Below, one piece after another: positions 36,726 through 44,818 of a stretch of DNA of 64,000 bases. The notes under the pieces are model-generated. The model searched no databases. It saw only the letters and a program-made list of their open reading frames with translations, and was not told the origin of the DNA. The position numbers and the translations under genes were made by a program. Positions within the stretch are counted from its first letter, which is position 1. Each line of letters opens with the position of its first letter. Source of the DNA: Clostridium cadaveris (lineage in GTDB: Bacteria > Bacillota > Clostridia > Clostridiales > Clostridiaceae); assembly GCF_020911725.1 (NCBI RefSeq), contig NZ_CP076620.1:133501-197500 (forward strand), read 5' to 3'.

Positions 36726-37781
36726 ATGTTAAATCTAGTGCATGGTGGAGATATATATTCAACTAAACCCAAAATAGATTTATCTGCAAATATAAATCCA
36801 CTTGGAATGCCACAATCAGTAATAGATGCAGTAAAAATGAGCTTAAATCAGTGTCATAACTATCCAGATCCCTTATGTAGAGATCTTACACTTGAATTGA
36901 GTAAAAGTGAAGGAATAAACAAAGATTGGATCATATGTGGTAATGGAGCTGCTGATATAATCTTTAGATTAGTATATGCAGTAAAACCTACAAAGGCACT
37001 GATACTAGCCCCTACCTTTGCAGAATATGAACAAGCGCTTATAGCTGAAGGATGCTCGCTTTTATACCATAAATTGAAATATGAAGATAAATTTATGGTT
37101 ACAGAAAACTTGTTAGAAGACATAAATGAAAATATAGATATGCTTTTTATATGTAATCCAAACAATCCAACAGGTCAGATTGTCCCAAAAGATTTAATGA
37201 TTAAAATCCTAAACAAATGCAGAGAAAAAGGAGTTCTTCTAATTGTAGATGAATGTTTTAATGACTTTTTAGAAGAATCGCAAGAAAATACTATGAGAGA
37301 TTATCTTAAATCTTATGAGAATCTTTTTATACTTAGAGCTTTTACAAAAATGTATGCAATGGCAGGACTTAGGTTAGGCTACGGAATGAGCTCTAATACA
37401 AAAATAAGAGAAGGTATATTTCGATGTGGACAGCCTTGGAGTGTATCAATTCCAGCACAGGCAGCAGGGATGCAGGCTTTAAAAGAAAGTGACTATCCCG
37501 AAAAAACAAGAGCCTTTATCAGAAAAGAGAAAGAGTATTTGATTAAGGAATTAGAGAGACTTCATATGGAAGTCATAGGATCTAAAGCAAATTATATATT
37601 TTTTAAATCAGATGGCATGAAAAATCTAAAAGATGATTTGCAGAAGCGAGGGATATTAATAAGAAGCTGCAGCAACTATCACCAACTTACAGGAGATTAT
37701 TATAGAATTGCTGTAAAAACACATGAAGAAAGCTTTGTTTTTATAAGAGAACTAGAGGAAATAATACAATGTCAAGTGTAA
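36726..37781 (+). CDS. cobD: Threonine-phosphate decarboxylase CobD
   Basis: PLP enzyme of 351 residues, homologous to histidinol-phosphate aminotransferase, that decarboxylates L-threonine O-3-phosphate to (R)-1-amino-2-propanol O-2-phosphate. The PLP-binding Lys is in RAFTKMYAMAGLRLGYG. Other marks are the N-terminal VHGGDIYS...DLSANINPLG, typical of CobD rather than HisC, and FICNPNNPTGQ. It sits between cbiB and the phosphoglycerate-mutase homologue, overlapping the latter by 13 bases, which implies their products work together. AGAAGG lies upstream of the ATG. Confidence 0.93.
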   Translation: MLNLVHGGDIYSTKPKIDLSANINPLGMPQSVIDAVKMSLNQCHNYPDPLCRDLTLELSKSEGINKDWIICGNGAADIIFRLVYAVKPTKALILAPTFAEYEQALIAEGCSLLYHKLKYEDKFMVTENLLEDINENIDMLFICNPNNPTGQIVPKDLMIKILNKCREKGVLLIVDECFNDFLEESQENTMRDYLKSYENLFILRAFTKMYAMAGLRLGYGMSSNTKIREGIFRCGQPWSVSIPAQAAGMQALKESDYPEKTRAFIRKEKEYLIKELERLHMEVIGSKANYIFFKSDGMKNLKDDLQKRGILIRSCSNYHQLTGDYYRIAVKTHEESFVFIRELEEIIQCQV

Positions 37782-38902
37782 TGGTTATAATAGATGGAAT
37801 GACCGATAATCCAATAGATGAAATGGAAGGAAAAACTCCATTTCAGTATGCTCAGTGCAAAAATATAAATTTCATAAGAAATAATGGAAGTTATGGAGAG
37901 TTTAAAACGTGTCCTGATGGATTTAAAGTGGATAGTATGAATTGTATAATGACTCTTCTCGGAATAGACCATCATAATATTCCAAGAGGGAGAGCTTATT
38001 TGGAGGCTCTAGCTCATGAAATACCAGTAGATAATGACGACTTAGTTATGAGATGCAATATTGTAACCATAGATGACTATGGAAGACTGAGATCAAGCTG
38101 TGGTGAAGGAATATCTAGAGAGGAATTTAAAAATATAATTAATGATAATGCAGAAAACTTTAAAGAAAATGAAAAAGTTAAGTTTTACAATATAGGTGGA
38201 TATAAGAATATATTAGTCATAAAAGGTGCAAAAGACGAAGTTGAACGCACTATAACATATGCACCACATGAAAATCTTGGAGAATTAATAGAAGATATCA
38301 TGCCAAGGGGTTCAAAGGTGAGCAGAATGATAGAAAAAATGATAAATGAAAGCAGACATAATATAAAGAGGCCTGATGAAGGCTTTAAAGAATATATGCT
38401 TATGCCTTGGGGAGAATCTTATGTTCAACAAATCCCTAAATTTTATCAACTGCACAATAAAAAGTGTGCATGTGTATGTGCTACGGAAATAGTTCAAGGA
38501 ATAGCATTAGCAATGGGTATGAAAGTACCAAGAGTCAAGGGAGCTACAGCAGATGTAGATACAGATTTAAACAGTAAGCTTAATTCGGCATTGTCGCTAG
38601 CAAAGGAATATGAGATTGTTATAGTTCATATAAATGGCACAGATGAAGCATCTCATAGAAAGAGACCATTTGAAAAGGCAAGTTTCCTTAAAGATGTAGA
38701 CGAAATAATAGTAGGAGGCCTTATCGAAAGTAAACTTTTTGATAATATTTTAGTTTGCTGCGATCACAGTAGCTTATCAGATAAGGGAAGCCATAGAGGA
38801 GGGTATCAGCCATTCTTTTTGTATAATTTTAAAGAAAACAATGAGCGTTTTCTAGGAAAAATTGATGGCAAAGAAGCTATAACTATTCTTGCAAGGAATT
38901 AA
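37769..38902 (+). CDS. Archaeal-type phosphoglycerate mutase homologue in the cobalamin operon
   Basis: Protein of 377 residues of the alkaline-phosphatase superfamily, closest in look to archaeal-type cofactor-independent phosphoglycerate mutase (ApgM), a family sometimes annotated as proposed homoserine kinase. Metal-ligand motifs are present: MVIIDGMTD at the start, HINGTDEASHRK, CCDHSS and a further His in DKGSHRGG. The predicted nucleophile is Ser56 in VDSMNC, where I recall GSDVAN in typical members. It begins inside cobD (13-base overlap) with GAGG upstream and is followed by cbiC. Context suggests a cobalamin role such as making threonine phosphate for CobD or acting on alpha-ribazole phosphate. 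Both are inference. Confidence 0.82.
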   Translation: MSSVMVIIDGMTDNPIDEMEGKTPFQYAQCKNINFIRNNGSYGEFKTCPDGFKVDSMNCIMTLLGIDHHNIPRGRAYLEALAHEIPVDNDDLVMRCNIVTIDDYGRLRSSCGEGISREEFKNIINDNAENFKENEKVKFYNIGGYKNILVIKGAKDEVERTITYAPHENLGELIEDIMPRGSKVSRMIEKMINESRHNIKRPDEGFKEYMLMPWGESYVQQIPKFYQLHNKKCACVCATEIVQGIALAMGMKVPRVKGATADVDTDLNSKLNSALSLAKEYEIVIVHINGTDEASHRKRPFEKASFLKDVDEIIVGGLIESKLFDNILVCCDHSSLSDKGSHRGGYQPFFLYNFKENNERFLGKIDGKEAITILARN

Positions 38903-38939
38903 ATAAAAAAATATATTATAAATAGAAGGGGAGATTCAA

Positions 38940-39578
38940 ATGGAAAAGATAAAACCATCAGATATAGAAAAGAGAAGTTTTGAGATAATAACAGAAGAAT
39001 TAGGAGATGTAAAACTTGATGAGCTGCAAGAGCCAATAATAAAAAGAGTAATACATACAAGTGCAGATTTTGATTATGTAAATACACTTTGTTTTTCTGA
39101 AGATGCAGTAAAAATAGCCCTTGAAGCTATAAAAAATGGTGCAGACATAGTTACTGATACTCAAATGGCTAAGGCTGGAATCAATAAAGCAACACTTAAG
39201 AAAAGTGGTTCACAAGTACACTGCTTTATGTCTGATGAAGATGTAGCAGTGAAAGCAAAGGAAAATGGAACAACAAGAGCAGTTGTATCAATGGAAAAGG
39301 CCTGCACTTTAGAAAAGCCTCTTATAATGGCTATAGGTAATGCACCTACTGCACTTATAAAATTAGATGAGCTAATAAAGGAAGGAAAGATAAAACCAGC
39401 TTTAGTTATAGGAGTTCCAGTTGGTTTTGTAAATGTAGTTGAGTCTAAAGAGATAATAATGCAATCAGGAGTTCCATATATAGTAGCTAGAGGAAGAAAA
39501 GGTGGCAGTAACGTAGCAGCAGCCATAGTGAATGCTCTTTTATATATGGCTTTTCCTAGAGAAGAATTTAAGAAATAG
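38940..39578 (+). CDS. cbiC: Cobalt-precorrin-8 methylmutase CbiC
   Basis: Enzyme of 212 residues, normal for CbiC/CobH, that moves the methyl group from C-11 to C-12 to give cobyrinic acid. Clear marks are IEKRSFEIITEE near the N-terminus, RVIHTSADFDYVNTLCF with the catalytic His, and the DTQMAKAGI and IGVPVGFVNVVESKE blocks. AAGGGGAG precedes the ATG. It is the last gene of the riboswitch-controlled operon and is followed by a strong terminator. Confidence 0.95.
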   Translation: MEKIKPSDIEKRSFEIITEELGDVKLDELQEPIIKRVIHTSADFDYVNTLCFSEDAVKIALEAIKNGADIVTDTQMAKAGINKATLKKSGSQVHCFMSDEDVAVKAKENGTTRAVVSMEKACTLEKPLIMAIGNAPTALIKLDELIKEGKIKPALVIGVPVGFVNVVESKEIIMQSGVPYIVARGRKGGSNVAAAIVNALLYMAFPREEFKK

Positions 39579-39608
39579 TAAATAGTGAATAGATAAGAGC
39601 TGAATTGA

Positions 39609-39660
39609 AGATTTTTGTTTAAGTATATCTAAATACTTAAGCAAAAATCTTTTTTTCTTT
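39609..39660 (+). terminator. Terminator of the cobalamin operon
   Basis: A 17-bp stem (39609-39625 with 39634-39650, one G-T pair) encloses an 8-base loop and is followed by TTTTTTTC. Confidence 0.9.
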
Positions 39661-39799
39661 AAACTAAATGATGTATAAATGGATGTCTGATACAAACACA
39701 AAATGAAAGATTTGTATTTGTAAAATTCATAACCTCAAAATTTCGAATAAGAAAATATTGTTAAAACATGTATTCTAAATATTTTCAATTTGATAAAAG

Positions 39800-39854
39800 T
39801 ACAAAAAATACGATAAAATTTTATGATTAATTTAAAAAATACAAAAAATACGAT
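39800..39854. repeat. Direct repeat TACAAAAAATACGAT, candidate operator
   Basis: The 15-mer occurs at 39800-39814 and 39840-39854, 40 bp apart start to start, in the otherwise gene-free 359-base stretch (39579-39937) before the AbgT-family gene. The second copy ends just before the predicted -35 box, the usual place for a regulator site. Confidence 0.5.
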
Positions 39855-39862
39855 GAATTGTA

Positions 39863-39891
39863 TTTAAAGAATTTAAAAAATAATGTATAAT
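39863..39891 (+). promoter_or_regulatory. Predicted sigma-A promoter of the AbgT-family gene
   Basis: TTTAAA (39863-39868), a 17-base spacer and a perfect TATAAT (39886-39891) lie 46 bases before the ATG. Confidence 0.55.
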
Positions 39892-39937
39892 GCCAATAAC
39901 GAGAATTGCAAAATTACACGAAAGATGAGGAAAAAAC

Positions 39938-41482
39938 ATGAAAAAAGAAAGCGGAAGCGTTAAAAAGCCTTCATTCATAGAAAGAGTTGGAAAGAAAATA
40001 CCAGATCCAGTAATAATATTTATGGCATTGTATGCAATAGTAATGATTACAACATTATTTATGGGTGGAAAGACTTTCTCAACAGTAGGAGCAGATGGAG
40101 GCAGTATAGTTTATGAAATAAAAAACATGTTCCAAACTGAAAATGTAAGATGGATATTTGACAATGCTCTTTTAAAGAACTGGTTGTCATACGGCGGAGG
40201 CGTTCTTGGAACAATATTAGTTGTAATGTTAGGAGTTGGACTAGCCGAGGAATCAGGACTTTTATCAACTCTTATAAAGAAGGTTGGATTAAAGGTATCA
40301 GATAAATTTTTACCATTAGTATTAGTATTTTTGGGAATAATGAGTAGTATAGCGAGTGATGCAGGATACGTAGTATTAATACCACTTGCAGGTTTATTAT
40401 ACTTAGGATTAAAGAAGAATCCGTTAATAGGTATGGCAGCAGCTTTTGCAGGGGTTTCGGCTGGGTTTAGTGCCAACTTAATACCAGCAACTCCAACGGA
40501 TGTAATTGTTGGAAATAATGCAAAGATATTTGCAGAGGGACAAGGAATACCTTTTGTATCTCAAAGTGGAGTGCCACTAAATGCACCAATGATGCACTAT
40601 ATATTTATAGCAGTTTCAACGGTTTTATTAACTTTAGTTGGATATTTTATAACAGTTAAATTCATAAAACCTAAGTTAGAAAAAGAGAGCTATGTAGTCC
40701 CAGAGGAAATGCACTTAGGAGATTTTGAAATAACTGAAGACGAAAACAAAGCATTAAAATGGGCTGGACTAGGATTGCTTTTAGGTTTAGCTTTTGTAGT
40801 AATATTAGCATTTGGACCTTTAGCTCCATATGTAAATGACAAAGGAGAAACTATTAAACCTATAATCTCTAACGTAATACTTATAATAACATTCTTATTC
40901 TTTATGCCAGGATTATTCTTTGGTATGAAGATGAATAAATTCACAAAGGCTATAGATGTTGTACAAGCTATGGCAAAACAAATGAGTGGAATGGGATATA
41001 TATTAGTTTTAACATTCTTCTCTTATAACTTTTTAGCACTTTTAAGCTATTCAAACTTAGGAACTTATATAACATACTTAGGAGCTACATTGCTTCAATC
41101 ATTAGGACTTGCAGAATATCCAATACTTCTAATGATAGGATTTATATTAGTAACTGCTGTAATCAACATGTTTGTTGGAGGTTTGACTTCTAAATGGATG
41201 CTTTTAGGTCCGATATTTATACCGATGTTATATCAAGTAAATTCAAGCTTGACACCGGATATAGTTTCAGCTGCTTATAGAGTTGCGGATTCATCAACTA
41301 ATGTAATATCTCCACTTATGTCTTATGCTGGTATCATATTAGTATTCATGAAGAAATACAAGCCAGAATATACTTTAGGTGATATGATAAAGCTAATGTT
41401 CCCATATTCAGTAGCATTCCTAATAGTTTGGACAATTTTACTTATTGGATTCTTTACTTTGGGAATTCCGCTAGGATTTTAA
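39938..41482 (+). CDS. AbgT-family transporter
   Basis: Integral membrane protein of 514 residues with about 11-13 helices. It matches the AbgT family by the N-terminal ERVGKKIPDPVIIFMALYA, the EESGLLSTLIKK stretch, the hairpin motif LIPATPTDVIVG and the C-terminal DSSTNVISPLMSYAGIIL. E. coli AbgT imports p-aminobenzoyl-glutamate; other family members export sulfonamides or have unknown substrates, so the cargo here cannot be stated. GATGAGG precedes the ATG. It is a single-gene unit with its own promoter, upstream direct repeats and terminator. Confidence 0.88.
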   Translation: MKKESGSVKKPSFIERVGKKIPDPVIIFMALYAIVMITTLFMGGKTFSTVGADGGSIVYEIKNMFQTENVRWIFDNALLKNWLSYGGGVLGTILVVMLGVGLAEESGLLSTLIKKVGLKVSDKFLPLVLVFLGIMSSIASDAGYVVLIPLAGLLYLGLKKNPLIGMAAAFAGVSAGFSANLIPATPTDVIVGNNAKIFAEGQGIPFVSQSGVPLNAPMMHYIFIAVSTVLLTLVGYFITVKFIKPKLEKESYVVPEEMHLGDFEITEDENKALKWAGLGLLLGLAFVVILAFGPLAPYVNDKGETIKPIISNVILIITFLFFMPGLFFGMKMNKFTKAIDVVQAMAKQMSGMGYILVLTFFSYNFLALLSYSNLGTYITYLGATLLQSLGLAEYPILLMIGFILVTAVINMFVGGLTSKWMLLGPIFIPMLYQVNSSLTPDIVSAAYRVADSSTNVISPLMSYAGIILVFMKKYKPEYTLGDMIKLMFPYSVAFLIVWTILLIGFFTLGIPLGF

Positions 41483-41519
41483 AAAATACAATCAACAATT
41501 TTATTGCTCATCATAGAAT

Positions 41520-41560
41520 ATAGGAGGTTTACCTCATGAAGGTAAGCCTTCTATTTTTTG
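41520..41560 (+). terminator. Terminator of the AbgT-family gene
   Basis: A 15-bp stem with two G-T pairs (41520-41534 with 41540-41554) encloses a 5-base loop and is followed by TTTTTT. Confidence 0.88.
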
Positions 41561-41751
41561 TTGTAAAAAAATTTTAACAAAATAAATAAAAATATTACAT
41601 TGAATTTAGGCTTATTTTATTATAGAATTGACTAGTCAGTATAAAAAACTATATAAAGAGGTAAAAGAAACGTATAATAAAGATTTGTTTTTAGGATAAT
41701 CTAAATATGAACTTAATATTTGCATTTCTGATTAAAAGAAGGAGAGCTATT

Positions 41752-43893
41752 ATGAGAAATATATTTAAACTATACTTGAGAGACATTAGAAATATATTTT
41801 CAAATTATGCAGCACTTATAGTATTCATTGCTCTTTGTATACTTCCATCACTATATGCATGGTTTAATATAAAAGCTTCTTGGGATCCATATTCTCAGAA
41901 TGCAACTAGCCAGATAAAAATAGGTGTAGTAAACAAAGACAAGGGAACTGATCTTAATGGAAAATATATAAATATCGGAGATAAGGTCATTGAAGAATTA
42001 AAAGACAATAAGCAGATGGGCTGGCAATTTGTAAGTGAGGAAGAAGCCTATAAAAATGTTGAGGAAGGCGATTATTATGCTAAGCTCACTATACCAGACA
42101 ATTTTTCTGAAAATCTAACTTCAATTTTAGGAGTAGACATTAAGAAAGGTGAAATTGAATATACAGTAAATGAAAAAATAAATGCTATTGCACCAAAACT
42201 CACGGATAAGGGAGCTACAGGAGTACAAGAAAATGTGAGCAAAGCACTAGTTGAAACTGTAGGTAAGGCTATATTTAGTGTAGCGAATGAAGCTGGAATA
42301 ACATTAGAGAATCAGCTACCTAGAATAAGCAATATTTATAATGCGTTGCTTCAGGTACAAAGTCATTTTTCAGATATAAATAATGTTGTAGATATGGCTG
42401 ATGAAGGAGCTACAAAAACTAAGGATTTAGTCTCAAAAGTTCAAGGCGATATACCGCTTCTAGAAGAGACTATAAAGAATGCTGAAGACTTGACTTCAGA
42501 GCTTGAAAATTTTTTAAAAACATCAAAGAACTCATTAAATAAATTTGCTCCAAGTTTAAAACAAGATATAAAATTTGTAGGAGAAATTTCAAGAGATATT
42601 GAAAAGACAAGTAAGGGTCTTATTAATGCTATCAATGCAAATTCTGAAAAGATTCCAGAAATAATAGATAATTTATTAGTTAAAGCAAATAGTTTAAGTG
42701 ATATGAATAAATCGCTCATTAGAGCATTAGAAGCTATAAATAAAATAAGTCCATCCAATAATTTAGCTGAAACCATAGGTAATCTAAAAAGAGTAGATGG
42801 AAAAATAGAATCTTTAATAGCAGTATTAAATGAAACCAAGAACAATGGAGGAAAAGTTGATACTACAAAGTTAAATCAAATTACAGATATATCAAATCAA
42901 ATTGCCACTGTAGCTGAAGATTTATATAGCAGATTTGATGGTCAAATAATGCCATCTATAAATAGCGTTCTTGATAAAGCTTATACTGTTGCAGATGATT
43001 CTTTAAAGATATTACAGCAAGTAGAAGCTAAAATTCCAGATGTAAAAGGAATTTTGACAACAGTATATGAAGGTATTGATAAGGGAGAAGAAGGGATAAA
43101 ATTCGTTAAAGGAAAACTTCCAGAGGCTGAAAATACTATAAATGATGTAGTAGATAAGATGAATAAAGTGGAAAATGGAAAAGGACTTACTGATATAATA
43201 AATTTATTGAAGAGTGATGTAGAAAAGAGAAGTAATTTTCTTGCAAATCCAGTGAAAACAGTAGAAAACAAATTATTTCCTATAGCTAATTATGGTACAG
43301 GAATGACTCCTTTCTATACAGTATTATCTTTATGGGTTGGAATTCTTCTTCTATCATCAATTTTTACAGTGAAAGCTTATGGAAATTACACTAGCATAGA
43401 AATTTACTTTGGGAAGCTTTTACTATTTATGACTATAACAATAATTCAGGCATTGATAGTATCTTTGGGGGATTTATATATCCTAAATGTATCTTGCATG
43501 AATCCAGGATTATTTGTTTTAGGAAGTGTATTGACTAGTGTGGTATTCACATTTATAGTTTATTCGCTAGTTTCTGTGTTTGGAAATGTGGGAAAAGTAA
43601 TAGCCATAATTTTATTGGTACTTCAAGTAGCAGGATCTGGGGGAACCTTCCCAATTCAGCTTACACCAAGATTTTTTCAAATAATAAATCCATACTTGCC
43701 ATTCACTTATTGTATATCTTTTGCTAGAGAAGCTATAGGAGGAGTGGTTCCTAGAATATTAAATAAAGATGTATTTGCATTTTTAATTTACATCGCAATA
43801 TCGCTTGTGATTGCATTAATTTTAAAGAAACCTATAAACAAGATATCTAAAGGCTTTGTTGAGAGTTTCGAGAATAGTGGTGTAGGTGAGTAA
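41752..43893 (+). CDS. yhgE: YhgE/Pip-family membrane protein
   Basis: Membrane protein of 713 residues. One N-terminal helix (about 18-38, before SLYAWFNIKASWDPY, the family signature) is followed by about 500 extracellular residues, mostly coiled helices, and then a C-terminal block of about five helices resembling an ABC-2 type permease (from about 520). This is the layout of YhgE and phage-infection protein Pip. The family has been linked to phage adsorption and to type VII secretion-like export, but its cellular job is not settled. The ATG at 41752 has AAGGAGAG upstream; an earlier ATG at 41707 lacks one. It is a single-gene unit. Confidence 0.88.
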   Translation: MRNIFKLYLRDIRNIFSNYAALIVFIALCILPSLYAWFNIKASWDPYSQNATSQIKIGVVNKDKGTDLNGKYINIGDKVIEELKDNKQMGWQFVSEEEAYKNVEEGDYYAKLTIPDNFSENLTSILGVDIKKGEIEYTVNEKINAIAPKLTDKGATGVQENVSKALVETVGKAIFSVANEAGITLENQLPRISNIYNALLQVQSHFSDINNVVDMADEGATKTKDLVSKVQGDIPLLEETIKNAEDLTSELENFLKTSKNSLNKFAPSLKQDIKFVGEISRDIEKTSKGLINAINANSEKIPEIIDNLLVKANSLSDMNKSLIRALEAINKISPSNNLAETIGNLKRVDGKIESLIAVLNETKNNGGKVDTTKLNQITDISNQIATVAEDLYSRFDGQIMPSINSVLDKAYTVADDSLKILQQVEAKIPDVKGILTTVYEGIDKGEEGIKFVKGKLPEAENTINDVVDKMNKVENGKGLTDIINLLKSDVEKRSNFLANPVKTVENKLFPIANYGTGMTPFYTVLSLWVGILLLSSIFTVKAYGNYTSIEIYFGKLLLFMTITIIQALIVSLGDLYILNVSCMNPGLFVLGSVLTSVVFTFIVYSLVSVFGNVGKVIAIILLVLQVAGSGGTFPIQLTPRFFQIINPYLPFTYCISFAREAIGGVVPRILNKDVFAFLIYIAISLVIALILKKPINKISKGFVESFENSGVGE

Positions 43894-43905
43894 TATTTTT
43901 AGGAT

Positions 43906-43941
43906 CAGGGCTGCATATATAAATATGTAGCTCTGTTTTTA
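43906..43941 (+). terminator. Terminator of yhgE
   Basis: A 13-bp stem with two G-T pairs (43906-43918 with 43923-43935) encloses four bases and is followed by TTTTTAT. Confidence 0.85.
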
Positions 43942-43962
43942 TAATATTTAGATAAATTGTTG

Positions 43963-43991
43963 TTGACACTTTACTTAATATAGAATAATAT
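43963..43991 (+). promoter_or_regulatory. Sigma-A promoter of xpt
   Basis: A perfect TTGACA (43963-43968) is followed by a 17-base spacer and TAATAT (43986-43991). It lies directly ahead of the purine riboswitch. Confidence 0.8.
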
Positions 43992-44003
43992 TAAATAAAA
44001 TAA

Positions 44004-44071
44004 ATTCGTATATGCTTAATGATATGGGTTAAGCGTTTCTACTAGGAGCCGAAAACTTCCTTGCTACGAAT
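44004..44071 (+). ncRNA. Purine riboswitch aptamer, guanine-type by position 74
   Basis: ATTCGTA (44004-44010) pairs with TACGAAT (44065-44071) as P1. P2 is a 7-bp stem (44014-44020 with 44028-44034) with loop GATATGG; J2/3 is GTTTCTAC; P3 has loop CCGAAAA. The base equivalent to position 74, which pairs with the ligand, is C44064, as in guanine-sensing members. Compared with the B. subtilis xpt aptamer as I recall it, J1/2 has U at position 24 and J3/1 has G at position 73. A terminator follows, and xpt lies downstream, as expected for repression by guanine. Confidence 0.93.
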
Positions 44072-44107
44072 ATGTGATTAGTAATATACAAATATGACTA
44101 TATTCAT

Positions 44108-44141
44108 ATTCCTAGGCCTTGAAGGTTTAGGAATTTTTTTA
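44108..44141 (+). terminator. Purine-riboswitch terminator
   Basis: An 11-bp stem (44108-44118 with 44124-44134) with two G-T pairs is followed by TTTTTT. CATATTC (44105-44111), at the foot of the stem, is complementary to GAATATG just after the aptamer (44069-44075), giving an antiterminator option. Confidence 0.85.
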
Positions 44142-44166
44142 TACTTAATTATAGGGAGATAGCGCA

Positions 44167-44739
44167 ATGGAATTACTTAAAGAGAAGATAAGAACAGAAG
44201 GAAAAATTAGGGAAGGCAATATATTAAAAGTTGATAATTTTTTAAATCATCAAATGGATATAAAGCTTTTAAATGAAATTGGGAAAGAGTTTAGAAAAAG
44301 ATTTGAAGGAGAGAGAGTAGACAAAATCCTTACAATAGAGGCATCGGGTATAGGTGTTGCGGCTATAGTATCTCAATACTTCGATTATATTCCAGTTGTT
44401 TTTGCGAAGAAAGCAGCTAGTTTGAATTTAGATAAAGAAGTTTATGAAACTAAAGTTCAATCATATACTAAAAATAAGATTTTTAATGTAAAAGTGGGTA
44501 AAGATTTTTTAAATTCAGGTGAAAAGATTTTAGTAATAGATGATTTTTTAGCTAACGGTTGTGCAGCTAAAGGACTTTTGGATTTGATACATCAAGCAGG
44601 AGCTGAAGCTGTAGGAGTTGGAATCGTAATAGAAAAAGGATTCCAAGATGGAAGAAGTGTTCTTGAGAAGGAAGGCGTGAGGGTAGAATCTTTAGCAATC
44701 CTTGATAGAATGGAAAATGGCCAAGTCTTTTTCAAATAA
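44167..44739 (+). CDS. xpt: Xanthine phosphoribosyltransferase
   Basis: Cytosolic enzyme of 190 residues, typical of Xpt, that converts xanthine and PRPP to XMP for purine salvage. The PRPP-binding motif reads [29 protein letters not shown] and [11 protein letters not shown] are further family marks. AGGGAG lies about eight bases before the ATG. The purine riboswitch and terminator in the leader give feedback control by guanine. A shared terminator separates it from the converging recQ gene. Confidence 0.96.
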   Translation: MELLKEKIRTEGKIREGNILKVDNFLNHQMDIKLLNEIGKEFRKRFEGERVDKILTIEASGIGVAAIVSQYFDYIPVVFAKKAASLNLDKEVYETKVQSYTKNKIFNVKVGKDFLNSGEKILVIDDFLANGCAAKGLLDLIHQAGAEAVGVGIVIEKGFQDGRSVLEKEGVRVESLAILDRMENGQVFFK

Positions 44740-44743
44740 TATA

Positions 44744-44790
44744 GTCCACAGTGTGAATGATTTTTCATACACACTGTGGACACTTTTTTT
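44744..44790. terminator. Bidirectional terminator between xpt and recQ
   Basis: A perfect 12-bp stem (44744-44755 with 44770-44781) is followed by CTTTTTTT; on the other strand an A/T-rich tract follows. Confidence 0.88.
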
Positions 44791-44818
44791 ATAAAAGAAA
44801 ATAATATACTAAAATTAT

